Positions 18,424-27,258 of a DNA stretch of 32,999 nucleotides are shown one piece after another; the first letter of the stretch is position 1, and each line of letters begins with the position of its first letter. The notes under the pieces are model-generated. The model ran no database searches and was not told the origin of the DNA. It saw only the letters and a list, made by a program, of their open reading frames with translations. The position numbers and the translations under genes are program-made. Location of the stretch: assembly GCA_002340255.1 (NCBI GenBank), contig DDLS01000055.1, forward strand, positions 1 through 32,999, given 5' to 3'. The DNA comes from Cyanobacteria bacterium UBA2566 (GTDB lineage Bacteria; Cyanobacteriota; Cyanobacteriia; Cyanobacteriales; Desertifilaceae).

Positions 18424-21400
18424 ATGATTCGCTTCGGAACACCAGAGAATGATTTAATCGTTGAAACCCAAGAAAATGACATAATTTGGGGATTAGCAGG
18501 TGCAGATATTATTGCCAGTAATGCTGGCAACGATCAACTCTACGGTAATCAAGGAAATGATGTGATGTTAGGTGGCACGGGTGCCGATCGCATTTGGGGA
18601 GGAAAAGATGATGATTTGATCGTCGGAAATCCACAGGAAGATTATGTCAATGGAAATTTGGGCAACGATACGGTCCATGGCGGTCAAGGTGATGACTGCG
18701 TGCGCGGCGGACAGGGTAATGATTGGGTTTCTGGCGATCGCGGTAACGATATCGTCTACGGTGACTTAGGCGACGATACCCTAGTTGGCGGCCCCGGACA
18801 AGATATCTTTGTCTTAGGCAGTGGTGAAGATGTCATCCTTGACTTTACTCCAGGACAGGATAAGATTGGCCTGGCTGCTGGAGTGACGTTTGATAGTCTA
18901 CTAGTGACTCAACGGGGAGAAGATAGTGTAGTGAGCGATCGCAGCACCGGAGCCATTATCGGCATCTTCCAAGGCATCGACGCAACCACCCTTGAGGCAT
19001 CCCAATTCACCAACACCCTCCTCAACATTCCCACTCCTTCACCCCTGCCTTCCGTACCCGATATTCCCTCATCCTCTCCCTCTCCAGCACCCAGCCTTTC
19101 CATCCTGCCACCTGCTGCTGAAGTTACGGCGATCGAAACCGATCCCGGCAACACCCTAGAAACCGCCAGCAGCATCTCTCTCGCCTCCAATACCCGAACC
19201 TTCTCCCAAAGCGTCGGCGGTAGCGATGTTGCCGACTACTACAAATTCAGCCTCGGTGCAACCAACACCTTCGAGTTATCCCTAACCGGACTTACCGCCT
19301 TAGCCACCGTCGATGTCTTAGACGAAGAAGGTAACGTCGTTCTCAACGGACAACTGAACAACAACACCTCTGTCATCTCTGGAGAACTCCCTGGTGGTGC
19401 TTACCGGTTACGCATTACTAGCGACGCTCCTACTAACTACCTACTTAACACTCGCATCGTTCCTCAACTGCCTGGAATAACTACTGATGTATCAGATTTT
19501 ATTGCAGAAAGTGATACCAATGAATCACTTCCACTCATTAGCGTTGATACTTTTAAAGCAGATCAGCGCTTTGATAGTGTTGATGGAAGTGGCTATGCTG
19601 TTGTTATTCTCGATAGCGGTATTAATGAGGCGCATCCTGCCTTTGAAAATAGAATCAAGTTTACTCATGATTATGTAAACAATAAGAGCAATGAAGCTAT
19701 TGATGATAATGGGCATGGCTCTCATGTTTCCAGTATTGTTGCTTCTTCAGATAGTCGCTTTCTTGGGGTTGCCCCTGGAGCAGATATTATTCACCTCAAA
19801 GTTTTAAACAACAAAGGAAAAGGAAGCTCCTACGATATTCAACAAGCTTTGCAGTGGATTGTTAACAATGCCGATGAATACAATATTGTCGCTGTCAATA
19901 TGTCGTTGGGTTATGGTAACTACAGCAGTCCAGAAAGTAATGGCCCATTTTCTGATGAGCTACGAGATTTAGCGGCAAAAAATATCATTGTTGTCTCTTC
20001 TTCAGGAAATAACTTTTGGTCAAATGAAAGTGTTCCCGGAGTAAAATATCCCTCTGCCGATCCAAATTCATTATCAGTTGGTGCTGTTTTTGATAATTCC
20101 TACACGGAATTTCGCACGTTTGCCGATCTCAATGACGATGGAGAAGTGACATTTGATGAAGTAGCATCGATCAATAGGAATACCCGGCCAGATGACATTA
20201 CAGCATTTTCACAACGCCATCCAACATTAACAAGTGTTTTTGCACCAGGAGCGAGAATTCATGGTGCCGATGCTACTGGAACTGGATTCAATGAAAAATC
20301 GGGGACATCGCAAGCAGCACCTCATGTGGCGGGGATGGCAGTTTTGGCACAACAGTTGGCAATGGAAAAACTAGGTCGAAGATTGACGCCTGCTGAATTT
20401 GAAACTTGGATTAAAAATACAGGCTATGGTATCTTTGATGGAGATAGTGAGGATGATAATGTCACCAACACGAATACGGATTATCAACGAGCCAACATAT
20501 TTGGTTTGGCTGAGGCGATTTTAGAATTACCAACAGAATTGCCCATACCTGGATCGTTACAAGCTAATCCAGATACATTAAGTGGCTTCTCGGCAACAGT
20601 GACGGGGACATCAGGCGACGACTCTCTTGCTAGTCAGGCAAATGAAAATAATACTGTTCCTATTACCATCAATACGGCTGACATCTTAGCTAATGACTTA
20701 CCGAATGATAACCTGGTGGTTCATAGCGTCAGTAATCCGTTTGGTTATTCAGTTGATTTAGCTGGTGATACCATCACATTTATTCCGAATATATTAGACC
20801 CAGGAAGTTTTCAGTATACAACCAGAAACACAGCTACAAACCAGACCTCTAATTTAGCAACTGTCATATTAAACTTTGACCTCAACCTTGATGGACTAGA
20901 AGGTAATGACATTCTCGTTGGAGGGCTATTGGGTCGCGATACCATCCAGGGTGGAGATGGAAATGACAGTATCTTCGCAGGTCTTAACTCTGTTAATGAT
21001 GATACTGTCGGTGGTAGCGATACTGTTGCCGGTGGTCGTGATGACGATAGTATTTGGGGAGGTAATGGCGATGATTACCTGGATGTTGACGCGAGTCTAG
21101 TCAATTCCATTATTCCTGCAAGTGATGATGCTGTTCAAGGCAATGACACTATAGACGGTGGATTCGGTAATGATACGATCGGTCGCTTGGGTTCTGCGGT
21201 AGGAGCCACTGGAGTAGACTACTACGATGGTAGGGAAGGTAACGACAGCATCCTTGGTGGAAATCAAGGGTCTAATGCTCCTGGTGATACACTCATTGGA
21301 GGAGATGGAAACGATACTATCCGTGGTGGAACCAATGACTCTGGTCGAGATTCCATTGTTGGTGGCAATGGCAATGACAGCATTGCCGGTGGTGCAGAGA

Positions 21401-22164
21401 GTTCAGGTGGCGATACTATTGACGGTGGTAATGGTGAAGATAGTATCCAAGGTGGGGCAGGAAACGATCGCCTCCTTGGTAGTATCGGTCACGATTTCAT
21501 AGATGGTGGAAATGATAATGATACCGTCTTAGGTGGAGACCAGAATAATACACTCCTAGGTGGTGCTGGTAATGATAGTATCGTTGGTGGACATGACATC
21601 GATATTATGGAAGGAGGCTTGGGTAGTGACACTCTCAGTGGTTTTGATGGCTCAATTATAGCAGATGGGACAGACCGCTTTGTTTTTAACTTGACAGAAC
21701 TACTCGGCCCTGGAAATACGGAAATTCCGTTTCCTCCAACTTCTCCATTCTTCGGTTTCTTTCCTCGGCTAGGAAATCTTCCTGCATCTGTAAGTCCATC
21801 TAACGCCGACTTTATCACCGATTTCGATCCCAACCAAGATGTCGTTGAAATTGGCAAGCAAGTCTATCCCATCATGGATATTTTATTAGATCCTACCCCA
21901 ATCAACACAACCTTTGGCGGACAAATGAATCTCAATTCTCCTGGAGGACAAGCGGGTAGTCTGAACTTGACAGCAGTAACCGGTGGCACACTTCTGTACG
22001 TTGAACGGAATAAAAGTTCGGGTTTTACAGATGGAGTGAATGGAGATATTGCTGTGGCTACTTTCCTCGGATTGAACCCAAGTGATTTTACGGAACTTAA
22101 CTTTATCGGCCCTGTTTTTGGCGGCCCAGTTACTGTAATTATAGGACAAAAAATCTCTCCATAA
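18424..22164 (+). CDS. RTX-flanked subtilisin-like (S8) secreted protease
   Basis: A 1246-residue calcium-binding protease. Residues 1-150 hold RTX nonapeptides (GNQGND, GGKDDD, GGQGDD). Residues about 200-232 are a Pro/Ser linker. Residues about 235-345 are a PPC/DVUA0089-like beta domain (VADYYKFSLGATNTFELSL). Residues about 370-700 are a subtilase with the triad Asp397 (VVILDSGIN), His431 (NGHGSHVSS) and Ser629 (GTSQAAPHVAG). Residues about 740-815 are a cadherin-like module, and residues 826-1080 more RTX repeats. Having RTX repeats at the very N-terminus as well as the C-terminus is unusual. There is no signal peptide, so export is probably by a type I system not in the window. All three catalytic residues are intact. 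Start supported by AGGAGG. Confidence 0.88.
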   Translation: MIRFGTPENDLIVETQENDIIWGLAGADIIASNAGNDQLYGNQGNDVMLGGTGADRIWGGKDDDLIVGNPQEDYVNGNLGNDTVHGGQGDDCVRGGQGNDWVSGDRGNDIVYGDLGDDTLVGGPGQDIFVLGSGEDVILDFTPGQDKIGLAAGVTFDSLLVTQRGEDSVVSDRSTGAIIGIFQGIDATTLEASQFTNTLLNIPTPSPLPSVPDIPSSSPSPAPSLSILPPAAEVTAIETDPGNTLETASSISLASNTRTFSQSVGGSDVADYYKFSLGATNTFELSLTGLTALATVDVLDEEGNVVLNGQLNNNTSVISGELPGGAYRLRITSDAPTNYLLNTRIVPQLPGITTDVSDFIAESDTNESLPLISVDTFKADQRFDSVDGSGYAVVILDSGINEAHPAFENRIKFTHDYVNNKSNEAIDDNGHGSHVSSIVASSDSRFLGVAPGADIIHLKVLNNKGKGSSYDIQQALQWIVNNADEYNIVAVNMSLGYGNYSSPESNGPFSDELRDLAAKNIIVVSSSGNNFWSNESVPGVKYPSADPNSLSVGAVFDNSYTEFRTFADLNDDGEVTFDEVASINRNTRPDDITAFSQRHPTLTSVFAPGARIHGADATGTGFNEKSGTSQAAPHVAGMAVLAQQLAMEKLGRRLTPAEFETWIKNTGYGIFDGDSEDDNVTNTNTDYQRANIFGLAEAILELPTELPIPGSLQANPDTLSGFSATVTGTSGDDSLASQANENNTVPITINTADILANDLPNDNLVVHSVSNPFGYSVDLAGDTITFIPNILDPGSFQYTTRNTATNQTSNLATVILNFDLNLDGLEGNDILVGGLLGRDTIQGGDGNDSIFAGLNSVNDDTVGGSDTVAGGRDDDSIWGGNGDDYLDVDASLVNSIIPASDDAVQGNDTIDGGFGNDTIGRLGSAVGATGVDYYDGREGNDSILGGNQGSNAPGDTLIGGDGNDTIRGGTNDSGRDSIVGGNGNDSIAGGAESSGGDTIDGGNGEDSIQGGAGNDRLLGSIGHDFIDGGNDNDTVLGGDQNNTLLGGAGNDSIVGGHDIDIMEGGLGSDTLSGFDGSIIADGTDRFVFNLTELLGPGNTEIPFPPTSPFFGFFPRLGNLPASVSPSNADFITDFDPNQDVVEIGKQVYPIMDILLDPTPINTTFGGQMNLNSPGGQAGSLNLTAVTGGTLLYVERNKSSGFTDGVNGDIAVATFLGLNPSDFTELNFIGPVFGGPVTVIIGQKISP

Positions 22165-22187
22165 TGACGTTAGCTCTAGCTCTGAAA

Positions 22188-22214
22188 GTTGGGTTGACTG
22201 GCACTTAACCCAAC
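22188..22214. terminator. Bidirectional hairpin between convergent genes
   Basis: GTTGGGTT (22188-22195) and AACCCAAC (22207-22214) form an 8-bp stem between the stops of the RTX protease (plus) and nth (minus). The flanks are T-rich on neither side strongly, so termination strength is uncertain. Confidence 0.5.
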
Positions 22215-22250
22215 CTTCATTTACTGATAAATTGTTGTTGTGCAGCTCGA

Positions 22251-22904
22251 TCAGCTTTGATTAAACTCACACAAATCGGCTAAAACACAATTCGCACAAT
22301 CCGGTTTTTTCGCCTGACAAATGGCGCGACCATGATAAATTAACCGGATTGACCAATTTTCCCAATCAGGTTGGGGCAGGAGGCGCATTAAGTCTCGCTC
22401 TATGCGAATGGGGTCTTTGTGTTCGGTTAAGCCTAGGCGATCGCTTAAACGCTTGACATGAGTATCAACAGTTACGCCCATATTAATGCCGAAACCGTGG
22501 GCAAGGACAACATTAGCCGTTTTCCGAGCAACGCCAGGAAGTTTGAGCAATTCTTCCATTCTTTGAGGCACTTTGCCCCCAAAATCTTGCACAATCATGT
22601 GACAAGCGCCTTTAATATTTTTGGCTTTATTGCGATAGAATCCAGTCGATCGCACCAAAGCCTCCAATTCCTCTAACGGTGCATCTGCTAACCCAGGGGC
22701 ATCCGGATAGCGTCGGAATAATTCTGGAGTCACTTGATTCACGCGCTCATCCGTGCATTGGGCGGATAAAATGGTCGCCACCAGCAACTGTACGGGCGTT
22801 TCATAAGTTAAGGTACAGGTGGCATCGGGATACAAACGCTTCAGCCGGATCAGGATTTCTCTAGCTTTTTGCTGTTTGGCTGACCATTTGCGGGTGATAT
22901 TCAT
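22251..22904 (-). CDS. nth: Endonuclease III (DNA glycosylase/AP lyase)
   Basis: Removes oxidised pyrimidines from DNA and nicks the abasic site in base excision repair. The 217 residues are the usual length. The helix-hairpin-helix LLKLPGVARKTANVVL contains the catalytic Lys, the catalytic Asp lies in VTVDTHVKRLSDRLG, and the C-terminus has the 4Fe-4S cysteines spaced C-X6-C-X2-C-X5-C (CQAKKPDCANCVLADLC). All key residues are present. It is transcribed divergently from the FecCD gene, with about 66 bases between the two starts. Confidence 0.96.
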   Translation of the reverse strand: MNITRKWSAKQQKAREILIRLKRLYPDATCTLTYETPVQLLVATILSAQCTDERVNQVTPELFRRYPDAPGLADAPLEELEALVRSTGFYRNKAKNIKGACHMIVQDFGGKVPQRMEELLKLPGVARKTANVVLAHGFGINMGVTVDTHVKRLSDRLGLTEHKDPIRIERDLMRLLPQPDWENWSIRLIYHGRAICQAKKPDCANCVLADLCEFNQS

Positions 22905-22970
22905 CGATACTGGGATAACATCAATTGTTCAATTGTAATATTACTCATTCTTGATTAAGTCTTGACGCTC

Positions 22971-23951
22971 GTGACTCCTATTCGTGTCTTCTCCATTCTC
23001 CTGCCGATCGCCGTTGGCTTAGGCTTAACCTTAGCTCTGTCCCTCTCATTTGGGGCTGTTTCCCTGACTCAAACCGAACTCTGGGAAGCCCTCTGGCATC
23101 AGGGAGATACAGTGAATCAAACCATTATTTGGCAGTTGCGACTGCCCAGAGTCGTCGCTGCTGTTTGTGTGGGATCGGCTTTGGGAACCTCTGGCGCTTT
23201 ATTGCAAGGCATGTTACGCAATCCCTTAGCTACCCCTTTTTTACTCGGTATTTCTGCCGGTGCGGGTTTAGTCTCCGTTGCTATGGTGACGTTGGGGGTT
23301 GCTCAAAGTTGGATACCCTTGGGAGCTTGGTTAGGTGCAGTTTTAACCACAACCCTCGTTTATGGGTTGGCTCGCAGTGTGAATGGCATCTCTGTAGAGC
23401 GCTTAATTTTAGGGGGTGTGGCGGTCTCTTCCCTATTTGGGGCAGTGCAGACCACATTGCTGTTATTATCCGCAGATAGCCGCATTCAGCAGGCGCTCAA
23501 TTGGTTGGTAGGCAGCTTGAATGGTCGGGGATGGGCAGAGGTACAAGTGGCGGCTCCCTATTTAATTTTGGCGTTGATAGGTGCTATTCTCTTAGCCCGA
23601 TCGCTCAATGTCCTGAATTTAGGCGATGATTTAGCGGTAGGATTAGGCGTATCCTTGGGGCGATCGCGTCTGCTCATCGGCTCTATTGCCACCCTACTGG
23701 CTGCTGGAGCCGTCAGTATTGCCGGATTAATCGGTTTTGTCGGTCTCATTGTTCCCCATGGTATTCGCTTACTGATCGGTGGTAATGATTACCGTTGGAT
23801 TATTCCCCTCTCTGCCCTTGGAGGCGCTTGGGTGCTAACCTTAGCGGACTTACTCTCCCGGTTAGGCGCTGTAGAGTTACCCGTTGGTGCAGTCACGGCT
23901 CTTCTGGGTTCCCCCCTATTTGTCTGGTTACTCTATCGGCGATCGATGTAA
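22971..23951 (+). CDS. FecCD-type ABC transporter permease (iron-siderophore/cobalamin family)
   Basis: About 326 residues with nine or ten hydrophobic helices. Conserved family segments are LPRVVAAVCVGSALGTSGALLQGMLRNPLATPFLLGIS (start residue about 60) and GFVGLIVPHGIRLLIGGNDYRW near 260. This family forms the membrane channel for ferric siderophores, haem or vitamin B12. No binding protein, ATPase or TonB-dependent receptor is nearby, so the substrate is not known. The start is either GTG at 22971 or an in-frame TTG at 22962; neither has a ribosome binding site. No Fur box was recognised upstream. Confidence 0.9.
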   Translation: MTPIRVFSILLPIAVGLGLTLALSLSFGAVSLTQTELWEALWHQGDTVNQTIIWQLRLPRVVAAVCVGSALGTSGALLQGMLRNPLATPFLLGISAGAGLVSVAMVTLGVAQSWIPLGAWLGAVLTTTLVYGLARSVNGISVERLILGGVAVSSLFGAVQTTLLLLSADSRIQQALNWLVGSLNGRGWAEVQVAAPYLILALIGAILLARSLNVLNLGDDLAVGLGVSLGRSRLLIGSIATLLAAGAVSIAGLIGFVGLIVPHGIRLLIGGNDYRWIIPLSALGGAWVLTLADLLSRLGAVELPVGAVTALLGSPLFVWLLYRRSM

Positions 23952-24035
23952 TGCTGAAAAACTTTGCCGAAATCCCCCTTGAATAGCATCATGAATCATC
24001 CATAATTAAGTATTGCTTTCTTATCCAACATTCTG

Positions 24036-25229
24036 GTGATTCCCCACCCTCTTACTTCCCATCTGCTGGCAGCGGCTGAAAGTGGTCCTTTGCTTGGCTC
24101 CATCTGGCTAGATGCAACAGTCTTAATGGTCATGTTAGTCCTCTCAGCCTGCTTCTCTGGCTCAGAAACAGCCATTACTGCCCTCGATAACTTCAAACTC
24201 CGCGCCCTAATTAAGGAACAGGGAGACCCTCAAGGGATTTTTCGCCTGGTTCTAGAGCAACGGACTCGGTTTATTACTACTCTCCTCGTTGGCAATAACC
24301 TGATTAATAATTTTTCCGCTGTCCTTACCAGTAACCTGTTTGCCCTCTGGTTAGGCAATGCGGGGTTAGGGGTGGCAACCGCAGTCATTACGTTTCTGGT
24401 GTTGATTTTTGGCGAAATTACGCCGAAGTCCCTGGCTATCAATAATGTGTTGGCCTTTTTTAAGGCGGTGGTGCGACCGATTTATTGGCTATCTCGGGCA
24501 TTATCGGCGATCGGTATTATTGATTTTCTGGAATGGATTGCCCAAAGTGCGATTCGCTTTTTCCAGGGCAACACTACCCAGGATGATGCTTCCCTGCAAG
24601 ATTTGCAATTGATGATTGAGATTTTGGGCGGTAAAGGAAAACTGGATTTCTATAAGCATGAGTTGCTCAATAAAGCCCTGATGCTCGATGAATTGACCGC
24701 GAAAGATGTGGTTAAACCCCGCATTGATATGCGTACCATTTCCCATGAAGCCACGTTGCAAGAGTTGGTGAATCTCTGTTTAGAAACTGGATTTTCCCGA
24801 ATTCCCGTTCAGGAAGAGTCAAAAGATCAAATCCTCGGTGTCGTTCACCTCAAACGCGCCCTCCAAACCCTGAAAAATCTCCCCCCAGGAGAGCGTAATT
24901 TAGCCCCAGTGACAGCCGGAATGGATTCACCTGTCTATGTGCCGGAGGTGAAAGGGGTGAGCGATCTGTTGAAGGAAATGCTCCAAAGTCGGATTCATTT
25001 GGCGATCGTTGTGGATGAGTATGGGGGCACCGTAGGACTGGTCACTCTCGAAGATGTCTTAGAAGAGTTAGTGGGTGAAATTTATGATGAAAGTGACTTT
25101 CCCCATCGTCCCCCCCGTCCCGGACGCACGGCAAAATCCCCCAAAGACCGCCGATGGATTCCGGGCTTACCGGGAAGGGCGCAATCGCCCCGCTCATCAG
25201 CATCTCATGAGAGTTTCCCAGATCGATAA
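24036..25229 (+). CDS. CNNM/CBS-domain membrane protein (HlyC/CorC family)
   Basis: A 397-residue protein. Residues about 25-200 are the CNNM (DUF21) transmembrane domain, with SACFSGSETAITALDNFKLR and FGEITPKSLAINN. Residues about 225-355 are a CBS pair ending VVDEYGGTVGLVTLEDVLEE. The family is linked to Mg2+ or Co2+ transport. Relatives often carry a C-terminal CorC_HlyC domain after the sequence ELVGEIYDESD. Here that point (residue 352) is followed by about 45 Pro/Arg-rich residues unlike that domain, so the tail has been lost or replaced. GTG start. The tRNA-Tyr gene follows 80 bases later. Confidence 0.88.
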   Translation: MIPHPLTSHLLAAAESGPLLGSIWLDATVLMVMLVLSACFSGSETAITALDNFKLRALIKEQGDPQGIFRLVLEQRTRFITTLLVGNNLINNFSAVLTSNLFALWLGNAGLGVATAVITFLVLIFGEITPKSLAINNVLAFFKAVVRPIYWLSRALSAIGIIDFLEWIAQSAIRFFQGNTTQDDASLQDLQLMIEILGGKGKLDFYKHELLNKALMLDELTAKDVVKPRIDMRTISHEATLQELVNLCLETGFSRIPVQEESKDQILGVVHLKRALQTLKNLPPGERNLAPVTAGMDSPVYVPEVKGVSDLLKEMLQSRIHLAIVVDEYGGTVGLVTLEDVLEELVGEIYDESDFPHRPPRPGRTAKSPKDRRWIPGLPGRAQSPRSSASHESFPDR

Positions 25230-25308
25230 ACCTCCATCTCAAAAAAAATCCCCAGGGGGTTGTGTTTTTACTAAACCTTATGCTAAATTAAGGAGTCAGT
25301 GAGCGAAA

Positions 25309-25390
25309 GGGTCGATGCCCGAGTGGTTAATGGGGGCGGACTGTAAATCCGCTGGCTATGCCTACGCTGGTTCAAATCCAGCTCGGCCCA
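25309..25390 (+). tRNA. tRNA-Tyr (GTA)
   Basis: Acceptor stem GGGTCGA (25309-25315) pairs with TCGGCCC (25383-25389), discriminator A at 25390. Anticodon stem GCGGA/TCCGC (25336-25340 and 25348-25352) encloses CTGTAAA, with anticodon GTA at 25343-25345. A long variable arm marks a class II tRNA. The CCA end is not encoded. Confidence 0.96.
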
Positions 25391-25441
25391 TCACCGTCTC
25401 TTCTAACACGCAGTTAGAATTGAAAGTTTAGCTAATGAATT

Positions 25442-25513
25442 GCCCGTGTAGCTCAGTGGTAGAGCACACCCTTGGTAAGGGTGAGGTCACGAGTTCAATC
25501 CTCGTCACGGGCT
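25442..25513 (+). tRNA. tRNA-Thr (GGT), host of the integrated element
   Basis: Acceptor stem GCCCGTG (25442-25448) pairs with CACGGGC (25506-25512), discriminator T at 25513. Anticodon stem CACCC/GGGTG encloses TTGGTAA, with anticodon GGT at 25474-25476. The CCA end is not encoded. Its 3' part from 25468 on is duplicated at 32027, marking it as the attachment site. Confidence 0.96.
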
Positions 25514-25517
25514 TCTT
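25468..25517 (+). repeat. attL: left direct repeat of the integrated element
   Basis: A 50-bp block identical to 32027-32076. It runs from the anticodon stem of tRNA-Thr to 4 bases past its end (CTTCTT). The flanks diverge immediately on both sides. The integrase gene begins 86 bases later, so this is the integrase-proximal end of the element. Confidence 0.93.
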
Positions 25518-25602
25518 AGTCTGTAAGGGTTCTATCGATTGGGGTAACTCCCTAGATGACTCATTGTGTGTTTGTGGACAAAATATAGCCACAAAATGCA
25601 CC

Positions 25603-26781
25603 ATGAAAAAGAGACTGCCAAAAATCAAGCCAGAAAATCGTAATGGGTACATACGCCTAAGATGGTGCTATCTAGGTAAACGATACACTCTATCAGGATT
25701 GGGTAGGTATGATGACCCATTGGATATGAGTATCACCCAAAGTGTAATCGGTCAGATTAAACGGGATATCCAGTTAGGAACGTTTGACCCATCACTGAGA
25801 AGGTATACCCAAAATCATAGACAGAATGAAGAGGCCATAGATGCCTTCATAGAGGAGTCTAATCGTTGGGGTCTAGATGACGTTTGGGGGTTTTACAAGG
25901 AAGTAAATCAGGTGTATACCCCACTCACCACACAAAAGAACCATTGGGTAGCAGTGGATAACGCTATCAAGAAATTATCACCAGAGCAGTTAGACCCAAA
26001 GCAATCAGATACCGTTGTAGGGGTGTTAATGGGGCATTACTCTGTCGGCACACTTCACAGAGTATTACCCACCATTTCAGCAGCATCAACCCTTGCATTC
26101 AGAAATGGGAAGATATCTAAGAATTATTGGAGAAGGTTAAAAGCACAATTACCAAAGGGTAAAAAGGAAAGTAAACGAACACAGAAGGCTTACTCAGTAG
26201 ATGAAGTTACAGCCATTCTAGAAGCGTTCAAAAGAGATAGGTATTGCCCCAATAAAAACGCCTACTCCCATAGCTACTATTATCGGTTTGTGGAATTTCT
26301 GGTGTTGACCGGTTGCCGTCCTGGTGAGGCGATAGCGCTAACTTGGGGTGATATTGAAGGGGAAAAAATACGCTTCAATAAGTCCTATTCGCTAGGGGTA
26401 TTGAAGAGTACAAAAAATGGAAAAACGCGATACTTTCCAATCAATGAGCAATTAAAGGAATGTCTTGCCATGCAGCACAGGAATCCTAGGAGTTACAATT
26501 CTTTGAATCTGGTATTTCCATCCTTCAAAAGCGGCTACATTAACCTTTACAACTTCACCACAAAAGTATTTAATCGAATAGTCAATGGGTTATTTAATGA
26601 TGGGATAATCAGACAGAAACTCCCTACTTATAACTTGAGGAATACATCGGCATCCCTTTATTTAAGAAAGGGAATAGATAGGGCTACTATTGCAAAGTTA
26701 TTTGAAACGTCTGGGGAGATGTTAGATAAACATTACTTTTCACCTGATGAGGATGTTGAGTTGCCAGGGATAAATAGCTGA
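25603..26781 (+). CDS. int: Tyrosine recombinase (integrase) of the element
   Basis: A 392-residue protein starting at ATG 25603 (MKKRLPKIKPENRNGY). The open frame extends back into the tRNA, so an upstream start would be spurious. Residues about 1-80 form an arm-binding-like domain, about 130-220 the core-binding domain, and the rest the catalytic domain. Arg box FLVLTGCRPGEAIALTW, beta-sheet Lys STKNGKTRYFP and terminal Tyr DKHYFSP are seen. The usual HxxR box II reads YNLRNT instead of HDLRHT, so both histidines are replaced while the arginine is kept. It should catalyse insertion into the tRNA-Thr site. No excisionase was recognised. A palindrome lies 18 bases past its stop. Confidence 0.92.
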   Translation: MKKRLPKIKPENRNGYIRLRWCYLGKRYTLSGLGRYDDPLDMSITQSVIGQIKRDIQLGTFDPSLRRYTQNHRQNEEAIDAFIEESNRWGLDDVWGFYKEVNQVYTPLTTQKNHWVAVDNAIKKLSPEQLDPKQSDTVVGVLMGHYSVGTLHRVLPTISAASTLAFRNGKISKNYWRRLKAQLPKGKKESKRTQKAYSVDEVTAILEAFKRDRYCPNKNAYSHSYYYRFVEFLVLTGCRPGEAIALTWGDIEGEKIRFNKSYSLGVLKSTKNGKTRYFPINEQLKECLAMQHRNPRSYNSLNLVFPSFKSGYINLYNFTTKVFNRIVNGLFNDGIIRQKLPTYNLRNTSASLYLRKGIDRATIAKLFETSGEMLDKHYFSPDEDVELPGINS

Positions 26782-26799
26782 TTAACGTCTTAAAGGAAT

Positions 26800-26823
26800 T
26801 TTACCCTAAATATTTAGGGTAAA
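26800..26823. promoter_or_regulatory. Palindrome family B, copy 1
   Basis: A perfect 24-bp palindrome with arms TTTACCCTAAA around TA, 18 bases past the integrase stop and 137 bases before the RHH-like gene. It has no T tract, so it is an operator candidate rather than a terminator. The second copy is at 30859-30888. Confidence 0.7.
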
Positions 26824-26841
26824 TTGCTGTGATACTTGCAC

Positions 26842-26855
26842 CTACTGAACAGTAG
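26842..26855. promoter_or_regulatory. Palindrome family A, copy 1
   Basis: CTACTG-AA-CAGTAG, perfect 6-bp arms around a 2-base centre. Lies upstream of the RHH-like gene together with copy 2. Confidence 0.65.
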
Positions 26856-26906
26856 ATACTTATCTATCATCACTATTTTAATTATAAGAAGAAAGTATAA
26901 CAGCGC

Positions 26907-26938
26907 TTGACCTTTCCTACCATGCTACTGTACGGTAG
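26907..26938 (+). promoter_or_regulatory. Promoter and overlapping palindrome A, copy 2
   Basis: TTGACC (26907-26912) could be a -35 with TACGGT (26931-26936) as a weak -10, 18 bases apart. The palindrome CTACTG-TA-CGGTAG (26925-26938) covers the -10 and ends 21 bases before the ATG at 26960. A protein bound there would block transcription, so autoregulation by the small RHH-like product is a reasonable guess. Confidence 0.5.
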
Positions 26939-26959
26939 AGAGAAAATAGATAGCACAAG

Positions 26960-27238
26960 ATGAAGCGCAAGAGCAACACAACCGGATTGAAGCCCGTTCA
27001 CAGCACATGGAAATCATGTAAGGAGACTAAACCGGTAAGGATACCAGTGACGCTAATAGATGACGTTTTAGCTTACGCTAGAGCGCTAGACTGTGGGGAT
27101 TTACAACCGTATAACCGTCCCACTGAGTTAGATAAAGTCATTGAAATATTAAATGACGCTCTATCATTAAAAGCAAACTCAGGAGGCAAGATTAAAGCCA
27201 AAATAAAGGAAGCGTTAGAGGTGATTGAAAGACTTTAA
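26960..27238 (+). CDS. Small ribbon-helix-helix-like regulator candidate
   Basis: A 92-residue protein with a basic N-terminus (MKRKSNTTGLK). The stretch KPVRIPVTLIDDVLAYARALD (residues about 25-45) reads as a beta strand followed by an amphipathic helix, as in ribbon-helix-helix proteins; a second helix and a basic tail follow. It lies directly downstream of the two A palindromes and 20 bases before the replication gene, probably in the same transcript. By position it may be the element's repressor or a copy-control protein. No family was recognised with certainty. Confidence 0.6.
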   Translation: MKRKSNTTGLKPVHSTWKSCKETKPVRIPVTLIDDVLAYARALDCGDLQPYNRPTELDKVIEILNDALSLKANSGGKIKAKIKEALEVIERL

Positions 27239-27258
27239 GTAGAGAGCGTTAATGTAAA

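Noticed and set aside
25435..25602. Upstream extension of the integrase frame
   Set aside because: It runs through the tRNA-Thr gene; the open frame there is accidental. The ATG at 25603 gives a normal integrase N-terminus.
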